Origin: Marinovum sp.
GTDB lineage: Bacteria > Pseudomonadota > Alphaproteobacteria > Rhodobacterales > Rhodobacteraceae
NCBI GenBank assembly: GCA_002684375.1
Contig: NYVC01000023.1
Location: forward strand, 31,139 to 39,878
Direction of reading: 5' to 3'
DNA: 8,740 nt
Part shown: one piece after another, positions 1-6,201 of the stretch
Position numbering within the stretch: the first letter of the stretch is position 1
How the letters are laid out: each line of letters opens with the position of its first letter
The notes under the pieces: model-generated
The model's database searches: none
Told to the model about the DNA's origin: nothing
What the model saw: the letters and a program-made list of their open reading frames with translations, nothing else
Program-made: the position numbers and the translations under genes

Positions 1-15
1 TAATCTCAATCAATG

Positions 16-40
16 TCTCCGGCCCTGCGTGGGCCGGAGA
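16..40 (+). promoter_or_regulatory. Strong intercistronic hairpin upstream of the LivF-type gene
   Basis: Two perfectly complementary 10-base arms (TCTCCGGCCC at 16-25 and GGGCCGGAGA at 31-40) flank a 5-base loop. No T-run follows on the plus strand, so it is not a standard intrinsic terminator. It ends about 32 bases before the ATPase start. The TAA at 1-3 could be the stop codon of the preceding gene, which would place the hairpin between genes of one operon. A role in mRNA stability or partial termination is inference. Confidence 0.55.
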
Positions 41-72
41 CTGTCAATTCATCGATGTAAACAAGGTGCGTG

Positions 73-897
73 ATGTTGGATAATACTGAAAACGTTGAAA
101 ACCTTTTGGAAGTCAACAATATTGAAGTGATCTATAATCACGTCATACTGGTGCTGAAAGGGGTCAGCCTGACCGTACCCAAAGGGGCGATTATCGCTCT
201 GCTCGGTGGCAACGGCGCTGGGAAAACCACCACGCTGAAAGCAATTTCAAACCTGTTGCATTCTGAACGTGGCGAGGTGACCAAAGGCTCGATCAATTAC
301 CGCGATGCGCCAATCGCCAACCTGAACCCTGCCTCATTGGTGAAGACAGGTGTTATTCAGGTGATGGAAGGCCGCCACTGTTTTGAACATCTCACTGTAG
401 AAGAAAACTTGATGACCGGCGCTTATACGCGCAGCGAGAGCAAAGCCGATATCAATGCTGATCTTGAGAAGGTCTATTCCTATTTCCCACGATTGAAAGA
501 CCGGCGAAAAAGTCAGGCGGGATATACATCGGGGGGGGAACAGCAGATGTGTGCGATCGGTCGTGCGTTGATGTCGCGGCCTGAAATGATTTTGCTCGAT
601 GAGCCGAGTATGGGCTTGGCGCCGCAATTGGTCGAACAGATTTTTGATATTGTGAAAGACCTGAACGAAAAAGAAGGCGTGACGTTTCTGTTGGCTGAAC
701 AGAATACCAATGCGGCACTGCGCTATGCACATTATGGCTATATTTTGGAATCGGGCCGGGTTGTGATGGATGGGCCTGCGGCCGAACTGCGCGAAAATCC
801 TGATGTGAAAGAATTTTATCTGGGCATGTCCGATGAAGGCCGAAAAAGCTTTCGTGATGTGCGCTCTTACCGCCGGCGTAAACGTTGGCTCAGCTGA
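73..897 (+). CDS. livF: LivF-family ABC transporter ATP-binding protein
   Basis: This is a cytoplasmic ATPase subunit of a branched-chain amino-acid (HAAT) type importer, and its permeases and binding protein probably lie upstream of the window. With the ATG at 73 as start it has 274 residues. Walker A is GGNGAGKT (45-52), the Q-loop is Gln96, the signature is a variant TSGGEQQ (152-158) and Walker B is ILLDE (173-177). The switch region reads AEQN, with Gln in place of the usual His, as in LivF proteins. AAGG at 63-66 lies 6 bases from the ATG at 73 but only 3 from the in-frame GTG at 70, so the ATG is preferred. LivF proteins are usually about 235 residues. This one carries an extra basic C-terminus ending RRRKRWLS, which I recall from a LivF subfamily found beside PaaK-like ligases. 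The TCG-GGG-GGG-GAA encoding of the signature creates a G8 run. It is followed 17 bases later by the PaaK-like gene. The substrate cannot be read from the sequence; an aromatic or other organic acid is as likely as a branched-chain amino acid. Confidence 0.9.
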   Translation: MLDNTENVENLLEVNNIEVIYNHVILVLKGVSLTVPKGAIIALLGGNGAGKTTTLKAISNLLHSERGEVTKGSINYRDAPIANLNPASLVKTGVIQVMEGRHCFEHLTVEENLMTGAYTRSESKADINADLEKVYSYFPRLKDRRKSQAGYTSGGEQQMCAIGRALMSRPEMILLDEPSMGLAPQLVEQIFDIVKDLNEKEGVTFLLAEQNTNAALRYAHYGYILESGRVVMDGPAAELRENPDVKEFYLGMSDEGRKSFRDVRSYRRRKRWLS

Positions 898-914
898 GAC
901 ATTAAGGCATTGTA

Positions 915-2132
915 ATGGTTTTTTTTGATGATTTGGAAACGCGCAGCGGTGATGAGCGTGCGGCAGAACTTGCGGATATACTGCCCAGCCAGATTGCGAG
1001 GGCAAAGGCCTTAGGCGGGTATAAAACAACCCTAGCTGACATCACAGCACGTGATATTACCAGCGCCACCGCTCTGGCGCAATTGCCAGTTCTGCGCAAG
1101 TCTGTGCTGAGTCAAGCGCAGGGTTCCGCGTCTCCGCTTGGGGGATTTACCACCAGAAATGTAACCGGGTTTGGGCATATTTTCCAATCCCCCGGCCCGA
1201 TCTATGAGCCTGGCGGGATTGAGATCGATTGGTGGCGTATGGGGCGTTTCCTGCATGCCTGTGGCATTGGAAGCGGCGATATCGTGCAAAATTGTTTCGC
1301 CTATCACTTAACCCCTGCTGGGATGATTTTTGAAAGCGGGGCGCGCGCGGTTGGTGCAACGGTTCTGCCCGCAGGTACCGGGCAAACCGAATTGCAGGTC
1401 CGTGCCGCCGTGGATATAGGCACAACGGCCTATGCCGGCACGCCAGATTATTTGAAAGTCATTTTGGATGCAGCCGATGAGATGGGCGAGACCCTGAGTT
1501 TTACCAAAGCTGCAGTGGGTGGCGGGGCTCTGTTCCCGTCTCTTCGGCAGGAATATGCAGATCGTGGCATCGCCTGCCTGCAGTGTTATGCCACGGCAGA
1601 TCTGGGCAATATCGCCTATGAAAGTGCCGCGATGGAGGGGATGATCGTCGACGAGGGGGTCATGGTAGAGATTGTTACACCTGGAACTGGGAACCTCGTT
1701 CCTGATGGTGAAGTGGGCGAGGTTCTCGTGACCAGTTTCAACGCAGATTATCCATTGATCCGCTTTGGGACCGGTGATCTGAGCGCGGTTATGAGTGGCA
1801 CCAGCCCCTGTGGGCGTAGCAACACCAGAATAAAAGGTTGGATGGGTCGTGCCGATCAGACCACTAAGATAAAGGGCATGTTTGTTCGTCCCGAGCAGGT
1901 AGCGGCGCTGGTGGCCCGACATGACGAGGTTGACCGTGCTCGGGTGGTGGCCAGCCGTCAGGGAGAAATGGATGTGATGACGGTTCGGATAGAGACCGAG
2001 GCCGAAGACACATCCATTTATGAAAGCAGCGTATTATCAACCTTAAAATTGAGGGGGGCGATCGAATTGGTGCGCCCCGGAGAACTGCCACGCGATGGTG
2101 TGGTGATCGAAGATCAGCGACACTATGATTAG
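915..2132 (+). CDS. PaaK-like AMP-binding (phenylacetate-CoA ligase family) protein
   Basis: This 405-residue protein has the fold landmarks of the phenylacetate-CoA ligase branch of adenylate-forming enzymes. They are a GTGQTE segment (154-159) matching the GGQTE region of PaaK, YATADLG (225-231) at the position of the YGLSE core motif, RFGTGDLS (283-290) with the ribose-binding-type Asp288, and a hinge-like MGRADQTTKIKGMFVRP stretch (310-326) leading into the small C-terminal domain. The Ser/Thr/Gly-rich ATP loop (SSGTTGKP in PaaK) appears replaced by SPGPIYEP (92-99), so catalysis by the standard route is uncertain. The start ATG at 915 is preceded by AAGG (904-907) at 7-base spacing. The gene follows the LivF-type gene by 17 bases, indicating co-transcription. 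A reasonable inference is activation, or binding, of the acid imported by the transporter. A T8 run occupies codons 2-4. It could be a true CoA ligase with a divergent loop or a non-catalytic homologue. Confidence 0.82.
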   Translation: MVFFDDLETRSGDERAAELADILPSQIARAKALGGYKTTLADITARDITSATALAQLPVLRKSVLSQAQGSASPLGGFTTRNVTGFGHIFQSPGPIYEPGGIEIDWWRMGRFLHACGIGSGDIVQNCFAYHLTPAGMIFESGARAVGATVLPAGTGQTELQVRAAVDIGTTAYAGTPDYLKVILDAADEMGETLSFTKAAVGGGALFPSLRQEYADRGIACLQCYATADLGNIAYESAAMEGMIVDEGVMVEIVTPGTGNLVPDGEVGEVLVTSFNADYPLIRFGTGDLSAVMSGTSPCGRSNTRIKGWMGRADQTTKIKGMFVRPEQVAALVARHDEVDRARVVASRQGEMDVMTVRIETEAEDTSIYESSVLSTLKLRGAIELVRPGELPRDGVVIEDQRHYD

Positions 2133-2451
2133 ACCTGCGCGCGCGGTATAAAACAGGTTACAAATCTGGTGAAATGCGTGACATCAGCAAGATGGACGTG
2201 ACGTGTTTCATCTGATCCCATTTGGCGTTTAGAACCTATTGAATGTTGTGCAAACCCATCTGACAGATGTCTCAGAACTGAGTTTGTGGCCAAAACTGGG
2301 TTGCGGCTCAGGAAAAAGACGGCCTTTTGTTCAACACGTGTAGATTTCTGGAATGAATGCGGTAGAATAATATCATTTATTGAATGTTAAACTGAAAAAT
2401 CCAGCGCATTTATAGATTTAGATTGACTGATTTGACACAAGGAAATTAAGT
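2133..2451. other. AT-rich intergenic region with two adjacent palindromes
   Basis: There is no convincing gene in these 319 bases. Two adjacent inverted repeats occur: CATCTG-A-CAGATG (2257-2269) and CTCAG-AA-CTGAG (2271-2282). Their loops are too short for good RNA hairpins, so they look more like protein-binding sites. From about 2340 onward the sequence becomes markedly AT-rich, matching the glycosyltransferase gene that follows. I see no clear intrinsic terminator for the transporter operon. I also see no promoter that I would trust; TAGAAT at 2363 and TATAGA at 2411 are -10-like but lack good -35 partners. Confidence 0.5.
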
Positions 2452-3467
2452 ATGGCCAACTCATCTAAAGATGATAAATCATTGAAAAATAATGAAAATA
2501 TTAAAAATACTGAACTTGAAATTGTGTTTTTTGGTCTTGCACATGACAAGATAGTTGGTGGCGTCAAGGTGACGTATAAACATGCTGAAATGATTGCGAG
2601 CCTTGGGGTTCAAAGCTCGGTTTACAGCCCTGACAATTTGGGATTCAACTGTTCTTGGTTTGATCATAACGCGACAATTCGCACTGAACACGAGTTGAAT
2701 AAAAAAGTAATTTTATTGTTCTGCCAGAAATCTGGGCGGGACGATACGGCAAGCAACTCTTACGGGCGGGCTTCAGATATGCGATTTATGTACAAAATGG
2801 ATACTATCTCAACTCGGCATTGAATTGGGGCCATAGTGCCGCAGAAGTGAAAGAGGTCTATGAGAACGCCAACCTGATTTTATCGATTTCAAAAGACACC
2901 ACTTCGATGATCTCTACGGTTTACCCTACGGTTGATAAAAAGAAAGTTATCAGAGTGTTCCCCCACGTGGATGATGGGTTTTTTCCCGGTAAAAAAGAGA
3001 AAATAATATCTTATATGCCGCGCAAACTACCTGTACACAGCAAGCGTTTAAAATTTTATCTCACGGAATATCTGCCAGCAGATTGGTCGGTTGTGCCGAT
3101 CGAAAACATGGTCGCATCCAAGGCAGCTGACATCTTGTCCCGATCCAGTATATTCTTATCGTTTTGTGATCTTGAAGGTTTTGGGTTGCCGCCACTTGAA
3201 GCTGCGCTCTCGGGAGCTGTGGTTGTCGGTTATACGGGACAGGGCGCGCGCGAATATTTTAAAAAGCCAAATTTGATCGCGGTGCAAAACGGTGACTTGA
3301 AGAATTTCACGCTGAAAACAGCGGATGCAATTAAAGCGGTTGATGCCGGTCTTTTGGATACGGAGGAATTTCAAAAAGGCCGCGCCCTGCTGGCGGAAAA
3401 ATATGGGCGTGAAAACGAACGGCGTCAACTGGAAGCATTTGTAAAGCGGGTCGAGATGACCTTTTGA
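2452..3467 (+). pseudogene. GT4-like glycosyltransferase, interrupted by a -1 frameshift
   Basis: Two overlapping reading frames together encode one glycosyltransferase. The first (2452-2823) starts MANSSKDDK after AAGGAA (2439-2444) and includes IVFFGLAHDKIVGGVKVTYKHAE, a typical N-terminal GT4 beta strand and glycine loop. Its sense ends near 2706. The second frame is open from 2703, just after TAA at 2700-2702, and continues as FIVLPEIWAGRYGKQLL, then YVQNGYYLNSALNWGHS and on to the stop at 3465-3467. One extra base in the A6 run (2701-2706) would join them into about 338 residues. The C-terminal half has the nucleotide-sugar-binding EX7E motif, EGFGLPPLE (restored residues 242-250), followed by a GYTGQGAREYF segment. 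GT4 enzymes of this type transfer sugars to polysaccharide, glycan or lipid acceptors; the acceptor here is unknown. The gene is AT-rich, stands alone without polysaccharide neighbours and lies between unrelated genes, suggesting acquisition by transfer. The break could be a real mutation, a sequencing homopolymer error or, less likely, programmed slippage. Confidence 0.78.
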
Positions 3468-3529
3468 AAATCAGAAGAATCTTACAGGTTTTGAACAATC
3501 AGCAGCAAAGCGTCGTCTCTTATTGTGGC

Positions 3530-4774
3530 CTAGCAATAGCGGTTTGGGCTATAGGCGGACAGGTCAATATTTGGTCGGCGGTCTGTGATCAGATCCGCTA
3601 CGAGCCGCCCGGTTTTGGGTCCGGCGGTCAGGCCGATATGCTGGTGACCAAAGGCGGTGTAGATGCCGGTGTTTCTGATCTCGCCAATCAACGGAAGGCT
3701 GTCCGGGGTTGAGGGGCGAAACCCAAGCCATTCTTCGGTGCTGTCATAGCGCAGATCGGGAAAGACTTCTCGGGTTTTGTGGCGCAACAACGCTATTGGA
3801 GCGCGTGAGGGTCCGGCTTTGATGCCGCCAAATTCGACCAAACCGGCACAGCGCAGGCCAGTTTCCATTGGATTGACAGCAAATTTTCCCGCTGCAATCA
3901 TCATAGGATTGCGGGGGAGTTGAGAGGGATTTTTATAAATGATGTGATAGCCGCGCTCGGCCTCAAGCGGCACCTTCAATCCAAGCTTTTTCATCAGTGG
4001 TTTTGACCAGATACCTGCCGCCAAAATTGCGTGGTCACAGTCAAATCGACCGTGGTTGGTTTCGACAGCAGTAATTTTTCCGTTGGTTAGGTCAAAATCC
4101 TGAACCTCGGCGGTGACGAACCGTCCGCCTGCCTGTTGAAAAACTTCTGCCAGTTCGGCAACATATCTGCCTGGGTTAAGAATATGCCCATGACCTTTCA
4201 ATACCGCGAGCAGGTTGATTCGAGGCCCCAATATCGGTTCTTCTTCCCTCACAGCGGGCCCCTCAATGATTTCGGGGGTTTGCCCGGCCTCATGGCGCAG
4301 ATTCCAACCGTAGCTGTCGGCATCGAACGCGCTACGGTCTTTATAGGCAAAACTAAAACTGCTCTCGGCGATCCATTTTTGCGCGGCAGAGCCTTTAACC
4401 AAGCTACGATGCTGATCGAGGGCGTCGGTGACCAACGGTTTTAGGTTTTCAACAATACGGCGGGTATCGGTATCATTGGCATTGCCAATGAACTGCCGTA
4501 GCCATGGCAGCATGCGTGGCAAATAGCGCCATTGCATGAAAAGTGGTGATTTTGGGTCGGGAAGGTATTTTGCGGCTGTGCGCAAAAGACCCGGCGTTGT
4601 GACCGGAATAAAGGCCCATTGTGCCAAAAGCCCGGCGTTGCCGTAAGAGGCACCCATTCCCGGTGCGGCTTTATCAATCAGCAAAACCTCATGCCCGGCG
4701 CGTTGCAACCATATGGCCGAGGAAACTCCGGAAATGCCGGCGCCAATCACAATTGTTTTCGCGGCGGGGTGCAT
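3530..4774 (-). CDS. DadA-like FAD-dependent amino-acid dehydrogenase/oxidoreductase
   Basis: The 414-residue product belongs to the DAO superfamily of FAD flavoproteins. These oxidise amino acids or other amines to imines, passing electrons to oxygen or to the quinone pool. The N-terminus is a dinucleotide-binding fold: VIGAGISG (9-16), then the acidic end of strand two at Asp34. GASYGNAGLLA (41-51) follows, typical of D-amino-acid dehydrogenase (DadA) small subunits. Near the C-terminus are GFRPSTPDSLPLIGE and FGHQHIGLTAGPKTGRLVADL, the conserved substrate and FAD-contacting stretches of the family. Its length is close to DadA (about 430). The ATG at 4774 is preceded on its strand by AGAGG at 6-base spacing. 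It converges on the glycosyltransferase with about 60 bases between stops. No racemase or other partner gene adjoins it, so D-amino acid is the family-based guess; hydroxyproline or another substrate is possible. Confidence 0.85.
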   Translation of the reverse strand: MHPAAKTIVIGAGISGVSSAIWLQRAGHEVLLIDKAAPGMGASYGNAGLLAQWAFIPVTTPGLLRTAAKYLPDPKSPLFMQWRYLPRMLPWLRQFIGNANDTDTRRIVENLKPLVTDALDQHRSLVKGSAAQKWIAESSFSFAYKDRSAFDADSYGWNLRHEAGQTPEIIEGPAVREEEPILGPRINLLAVLKGHGHILNPGRYVAELAEVFQQAGGRFVTAEVQDFDLTNGKITAVETNHGRFDCDHAILAAGIWSKPLMKKLGLKVPLEAERGYHIIYKNPSQLPRNPMMIAAGKFAVNPMETGLRCAGLVEFGGIKAGPSRAPIALLRHKTREVFPDLRYDSTEEWLGFRPSTPDSLPLIGEIRNTGIYTAFGHQHIGLTAGPKTGRLVADLITDRRPNIDLSAYSPNRYC

Positions 4775-4835
4775 ATCTGGCCTCTGCGCTTTGGGGTTTG
4801 AGAGCTAGATAATCATAAGGCAGGACCTGATCACA

Positions 4836-4858
4836 ACCGGTTTCTAAACCGGACCGGT
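4836..4858. promoter_or_regulatory. ACCGGT repeat / inverted repeat upstream of the DadA-like gene
   Basis: Two copies of the palindrome ACCGGT (4836-4841 and 4853-4858) flank a nested inverted repeat, CCGGTTT-CT-AAACCGG (4837-4852). The element lies about 62 bases upstream of the DadA-like start, in a gap with room for its promoter. On the minus strand TTGTGA, 17 bases, ATTATC is a weak promoter candidate just downstream of it. An operator role is inference. Confidence 0.35.
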
Positions 4859-4859
4859 C

Positions 4860-4895
4860 AAAAACACAAAAAGCCCTGCCTGAGTGGCGGGGCTT
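4860..4895 (-). terminator. Intrinsic terminator of rpmJ
   Basis: Read on the minus strand, AAGCCCCGCC and GGCAGGGCTT form a 10-bp stem with one C-A mismatch around a 5-base ACTCA loop (4871-4895). It is followed directly by a T-rich tract (TTTGTGTTTTTG, 4870 down to about 4859). It lies 37 bases after the rpmJ stop codon, in the right orientation. The plus-strand reading also folds, with a T-G wobble, but lacks a comparable T-run. Confidence 0.8.
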
Positions 4896-4931
4896 GTTTG
4901 CACTGTCTTTACCCTTAAGGGGTGACGGATC

Positions 4932-5057
4932 TTAGCCTTGACGCGCTTTGAACCGTGGCTGGGTTTTGTTGATCACATAGACCCGGCCTTTGCGGCGCAC
5001 GACACGACAGTCGCGGTGACGCTGCTTAAGCGAGCGGAGCGAGTTTCTGACCTTCAT
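4932..5057 (-). CDS. rpmJ: 50S ribosomal protein L36 (zinc-less C-minus type)
   Basis: This 41-residue protein begins [16 protein letters not shown] and ends [11 protein letters not shown], which is clearly L36, the smallest protein of the large ribosomal subunit, bound near the peptidyltransferase region on 23S rRNA. It is very basic. The zinc-binding Cys-X2-Cys...Cys...His set of the standard 37-38-residue L36 is absent; only Cys17 remains. It is therefore the C-minus form, which in many alphaproteobacteria is the main copy. The ATG at 5057 has a strong purine-rich ribosome binding site (GAGGAGAGG, plus-strand 5061-5069). A small hairpin with 5-bp arms GGCGC/GCGCC (5077-5091) sits just upstream of that site. 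The gene lies 65 bases downstream of tRNA-Val on the same strand, so read-through from the tRNA promoter is possible. It has its own terminator. Confidence 0.95.
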   Translation of the reverse strand: MKVRNSLRSLKQRHRDCRVVRRKGRVYVINKTQPRFKARQG

Positions 5058-5122
5058 GGTCCTCTCCTCATTTCACGGCGCGACATGCGCCATTGGTTAA
5101 ATTGCACCCTAACAGGTGTTGA

Positions 5123-5197
<75 letters not shown>

Positions 5198-5256
5198 TTG
5201 GCATCGTCGTTAGCCACCCCACAAGACGGGGCGCGTTCCTCAGCGCCGGTGGGCGG

Positions 5257-5285
5257 TGTATAAGAGGAGTCGATCAGGGGATCAA
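5257..5285 (-). promoter_or_regulatory. Sigma70-type promoter of tRNA-Val
   Basis: On the minus strand TTGATC (plus 5280-5285) and TATACA (plus 5257-5262) are separated by exactly 17 bases. The predicted transcript start, near 5250, leaves a leader of roughly 50 bases before the tRNA 5' end at 5197, which RNase P would remove. Confidence 0.65.
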
Positions 5286-5291
5286 GACCTT

Positions 5292-5321
5292 TTGGCATTC
5301 TAGATTTTAACGCTATATACT
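5292..5321 (+). promoter_or_regulatory. Candidate promoter of the N-formylglutamate amidohydrolase gene
   Basis: TTGGCA (5292-5297), 18 bases, then TATACT (5316-5321). The implied start is near 5327-5328, right at the AAGGAG ribosome binding site (5329-5334), so the leader would be only about 12 bases. It lies back-to-back with the tRNA-Val promoter, whose -35 box ends at 5285. Confidence 0.45.
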
Positions 5322-5339
5322 GAATGCAAAGGAGTCTCT

Positions 5340-6200
5340 ATGCGCCCGCCCGCCTATCATCTTGCAATGCCCGTACGCTATGGCTCGGGTGTGGTGTTTG
5401 CCTCGCCGCACAGTGGGCGTGATTATAGCGATAGTTTCCTTGAACAGTCGGTTTTAGACCGCAACCTGATTCGCAGTTCTGAGGATGCGTTCGTTGATCA
5501 GCTGTTTGCCTGCGCCCCTGATCATGGCTGCGCGTTTCTACATGCCAGCGCGCCGAGGGCTTTTGTGGATTTGAACCGGAACAATACTGAATTGGATTCT
5601 GCAGTGATCACCGGCGTGACGAAATCGGTCTATACGCCGCGCGTTTTATCCGGTCTTGGGGTTATCCCGCGCGTAGTGTCAAACAGTCGCGCAATTTACC
5701 GGGGTAAATTGACATTGGACGAGGCCACAACGCGACTTGACCAATATTGGCGGCCCTATCACACCCGTTTGCAATCGCTGTTGTCGGCGGCACAAGCAAG
5801 CTTTGGGCAGGCGATCTTGATCGATTGCCATTCGATGCCTCGCGAAGCTTTGGATGGGACGTTTCGCGCCGGTCAAAAGCGGCCGGAAATTATCATTGGT
5901 GACCGTTTTGGGGCGTCAGCTTCGCGCTATATTGTGGATGGCATTCAAGATATTCTGACTCAGGCAGGGTTTACAGTCTCGCGCAACATGCCGTTTGCCG
6001 GGGCCTATATCACCCAACATTATGGTCGCCCGTCGCAGCGCCAGCACGCAGTGCAACTTGAAATCGACCGATCGCTGTATATGGATGAGGCAACGCTTCG
6101 TCCGCATGCCGGCTTTGCACAGCTCTGTGACCAGCTGGATCCAGTGGTGGCCAAACTGGCCGACCTTGGCCGCGCTTGCGATCGGCTTGCCGCCGAATAG
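5340..6200 (+). CDS. N-formylglutamate amidohydrolase (FGase) family protein
   Basis: This 286-residue cytoplasmic protein matches the FGase family, metal-dependent hydrolases that release formate from N-formyl-L-glutamate. The family member HutG does this in the last step of one histidine-degradation route. Visible motifs are FASPHSGRDY (20-29, His24), SSEDAFVDQLF (46-56, Glu48/Asp49), FVDLNRNNTELD (75-86) and ILIDCHSMP (159-167, His164). The two His and the acidic pair are the expected metal and catalytic sites. The length is close to the family norm of about 260-290. The start at 5340 follows AAGGAG at 5-base spacing. No other histidine-utilisation gene is present in the window, so activity on N-formylglutamate is a family assignment; another formyl- or acyl-amino acid is possible. 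Its stop codon is one base from the dinB stop on the opposite strand. Confidence 0.87.
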   Translation: MRPPAYHLAMPVRYGSGVVFASPHSGRDYSDSFLEQSVLDRNLIRSSEDAFVDQLFACAPDHGCAFLHASAPRAFVDLNRNNTELDSAVITGVTKSVYTPRVLSGLGVIPRVVSNSRAIYRGKLTLDEATTRLDQYWRPYHTRLQSLLSAAQASFGQAILIDCHSMPREALDGTFRAGQKRPEIIIGDRFGASASRYIVDGIQDILTQAGFTVSRNMPFAGAYITQHYGRPSQRQHAVQLEIDRSLYMDEATLRPHAGFAQLCDQLDPVVAKLADLGRACDRLAAE

Positions 6201-6201
6201 A

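Noticed and set aside
2132..2160. ACCTG...CAGGT inverted repeat after the PaaK-like gene as a terminator
   Set aside because: Only five paired bases, a long loop and no T-run.
3464..3712. Plus-strand frame starting TTG right at the glycosyltransferase stop (LKIRRILQVLNN...)
   Set aside because: It overlaps the glycosyltransferase stop attractively, but most of it is antisense to the well-supported DadA-like gene and its sequence has no family resemblance past the first 20 residues.
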